This document shows, in pieces, positions 13,878-14,066 of a stretch of 14,066 nt of DNA. Within the stretch, counting starts at the first letter, position 1, and each line of letters starts with the position of its first letter. Below the pieces are notes generated by a model. The model made no database searches and was not told the origin of the DNA. It saw only the letters and a list, made by a program, of their open reading frames with translations. A program made the position numbers and the translations under genes. The DNA comes from Chloroflexota bacterium (GTDB taxonomy: Bacteria; Chloroflexota; UBA6077). The stretch is from contig JAJYNT010000031.1 in the NCBI GenBank assembly GCA_021786215.1, forward strand, positions 1 to 14,066, in the 5' to 3' direction.

Positions 13878-14051
13878 CTATGGTTTCCACCTGCCGCGCA
13901 GCAGTTGTGCCATTCGTCGAGGTGAGGGTTCTTTTTCAGCGGCCGACGCGATCACTACCTTGCGTCCGATCCGCCTCATCCAGAGGAAACTGAAAACCCC
14001 CGCGGTGACGGCTGCCATCCAAATCTGAGTCATGTCGATGATGGGTTCCAC
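13878..14051 (-). CDS. Small single-TM protein, hypothetical
   Basis: A 57-residue frame starts at GTG (14051) with GAGGGGG five bases upstream and ends at TAG (13880-13878). Residues 4-25 (IIDMTQIWMAAVTAGVFSFLW) form one probable membrane helix, followed by a basic tail (MRRIGRK ... RRMAQLLRGRWKP), predicting a cytosolic C terminus. The frame stays open to the window edge, so it could instead be the end of a longer gene; an internal ATG at residue 7 is another possible start. It lies 19 bases before the DUF72 gene. No family recognised. Confidence 0.55.
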   Translation of the reverse strand: MEPIIDMTQIWMAAVTAGVFSFLWMRRIGRKVVIASAAEKEPSPRRMAQLLRGRWKP

Positions 14052-14066
14052 GTGGACCCCCTCGGG

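Overview
This is a GC-rich bacterial segment of 14 kb with tightly packed genes. No rRNA, tRNA, CRISPR array or phage genes are visible. The mix points to a free-living bacterium, most plausibly of the phylum Chloroflexota. The mix includes a secreted protein with a double-psi barrel and WYFAEGST repeats, an atypical SDR, a GAF-type soluble histidine kinase paired with an OmpR/PhoB regulator, a DUF72 protein, and frequent GTG/TTG starts with strong GGAGG-type ribosome sites. The phylum is an inference from protein style; no marker gene is present.

Layout: the 3' part of a transketolase gene (1-1089, +) converges on a two-TM potassium channel with a cytosolic RCK/TrkA region (1148-2170, -); a hairpin lies between them. 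An atypical short-chain dehydrogenase (2400-3191, +) has a promoter-like site and a well-formed leader hairpin. Next is a REP-associated tyrosine transposase (RAYT, 3254-3781, -) flanked by two inverted copies of a REP-type palindrome. A three-gene minus-strand operon follows, in transcription order: MmgE/PrpD family protein (7754-6348), SDH/FRD-type flavoprotein (6338-4668) and Fe-S subunit (4666-3971). Upstream of it lies a response regulator/histidine kinase operon (10452-7978, -), then a large secreted repeat protein (12913-10541, -), then a DUF72 protein (13858-13136, -) preceded by a small single-TM protein (14051-13878, -).

How the genes fit together: the most unusual unit is the PrpD-SdhA-SdhB operon. 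The flavoprotein keeps its FAD-linking and catalytic residues. The Fe-S subunit has exactly eight cysteines, placed for the [2Fe-2S] and [4Fe-4S] clusters, and lacks all three ligands of the [3Fe-4S] cluster that normally passes electrons to quinone. No membrane anchor gene accompanies it. Together with the PrpD-family lyase partner this suggests a dicarboxylate redox enzyme with a non-standard electron partner rather than ordinary Complex II. The second notable unit is the self-contained RAYT/REP module, whose gene end lies inside one of its own repeats. The SDR and the potassium channel each carry substitutions at residues that normally define their families.
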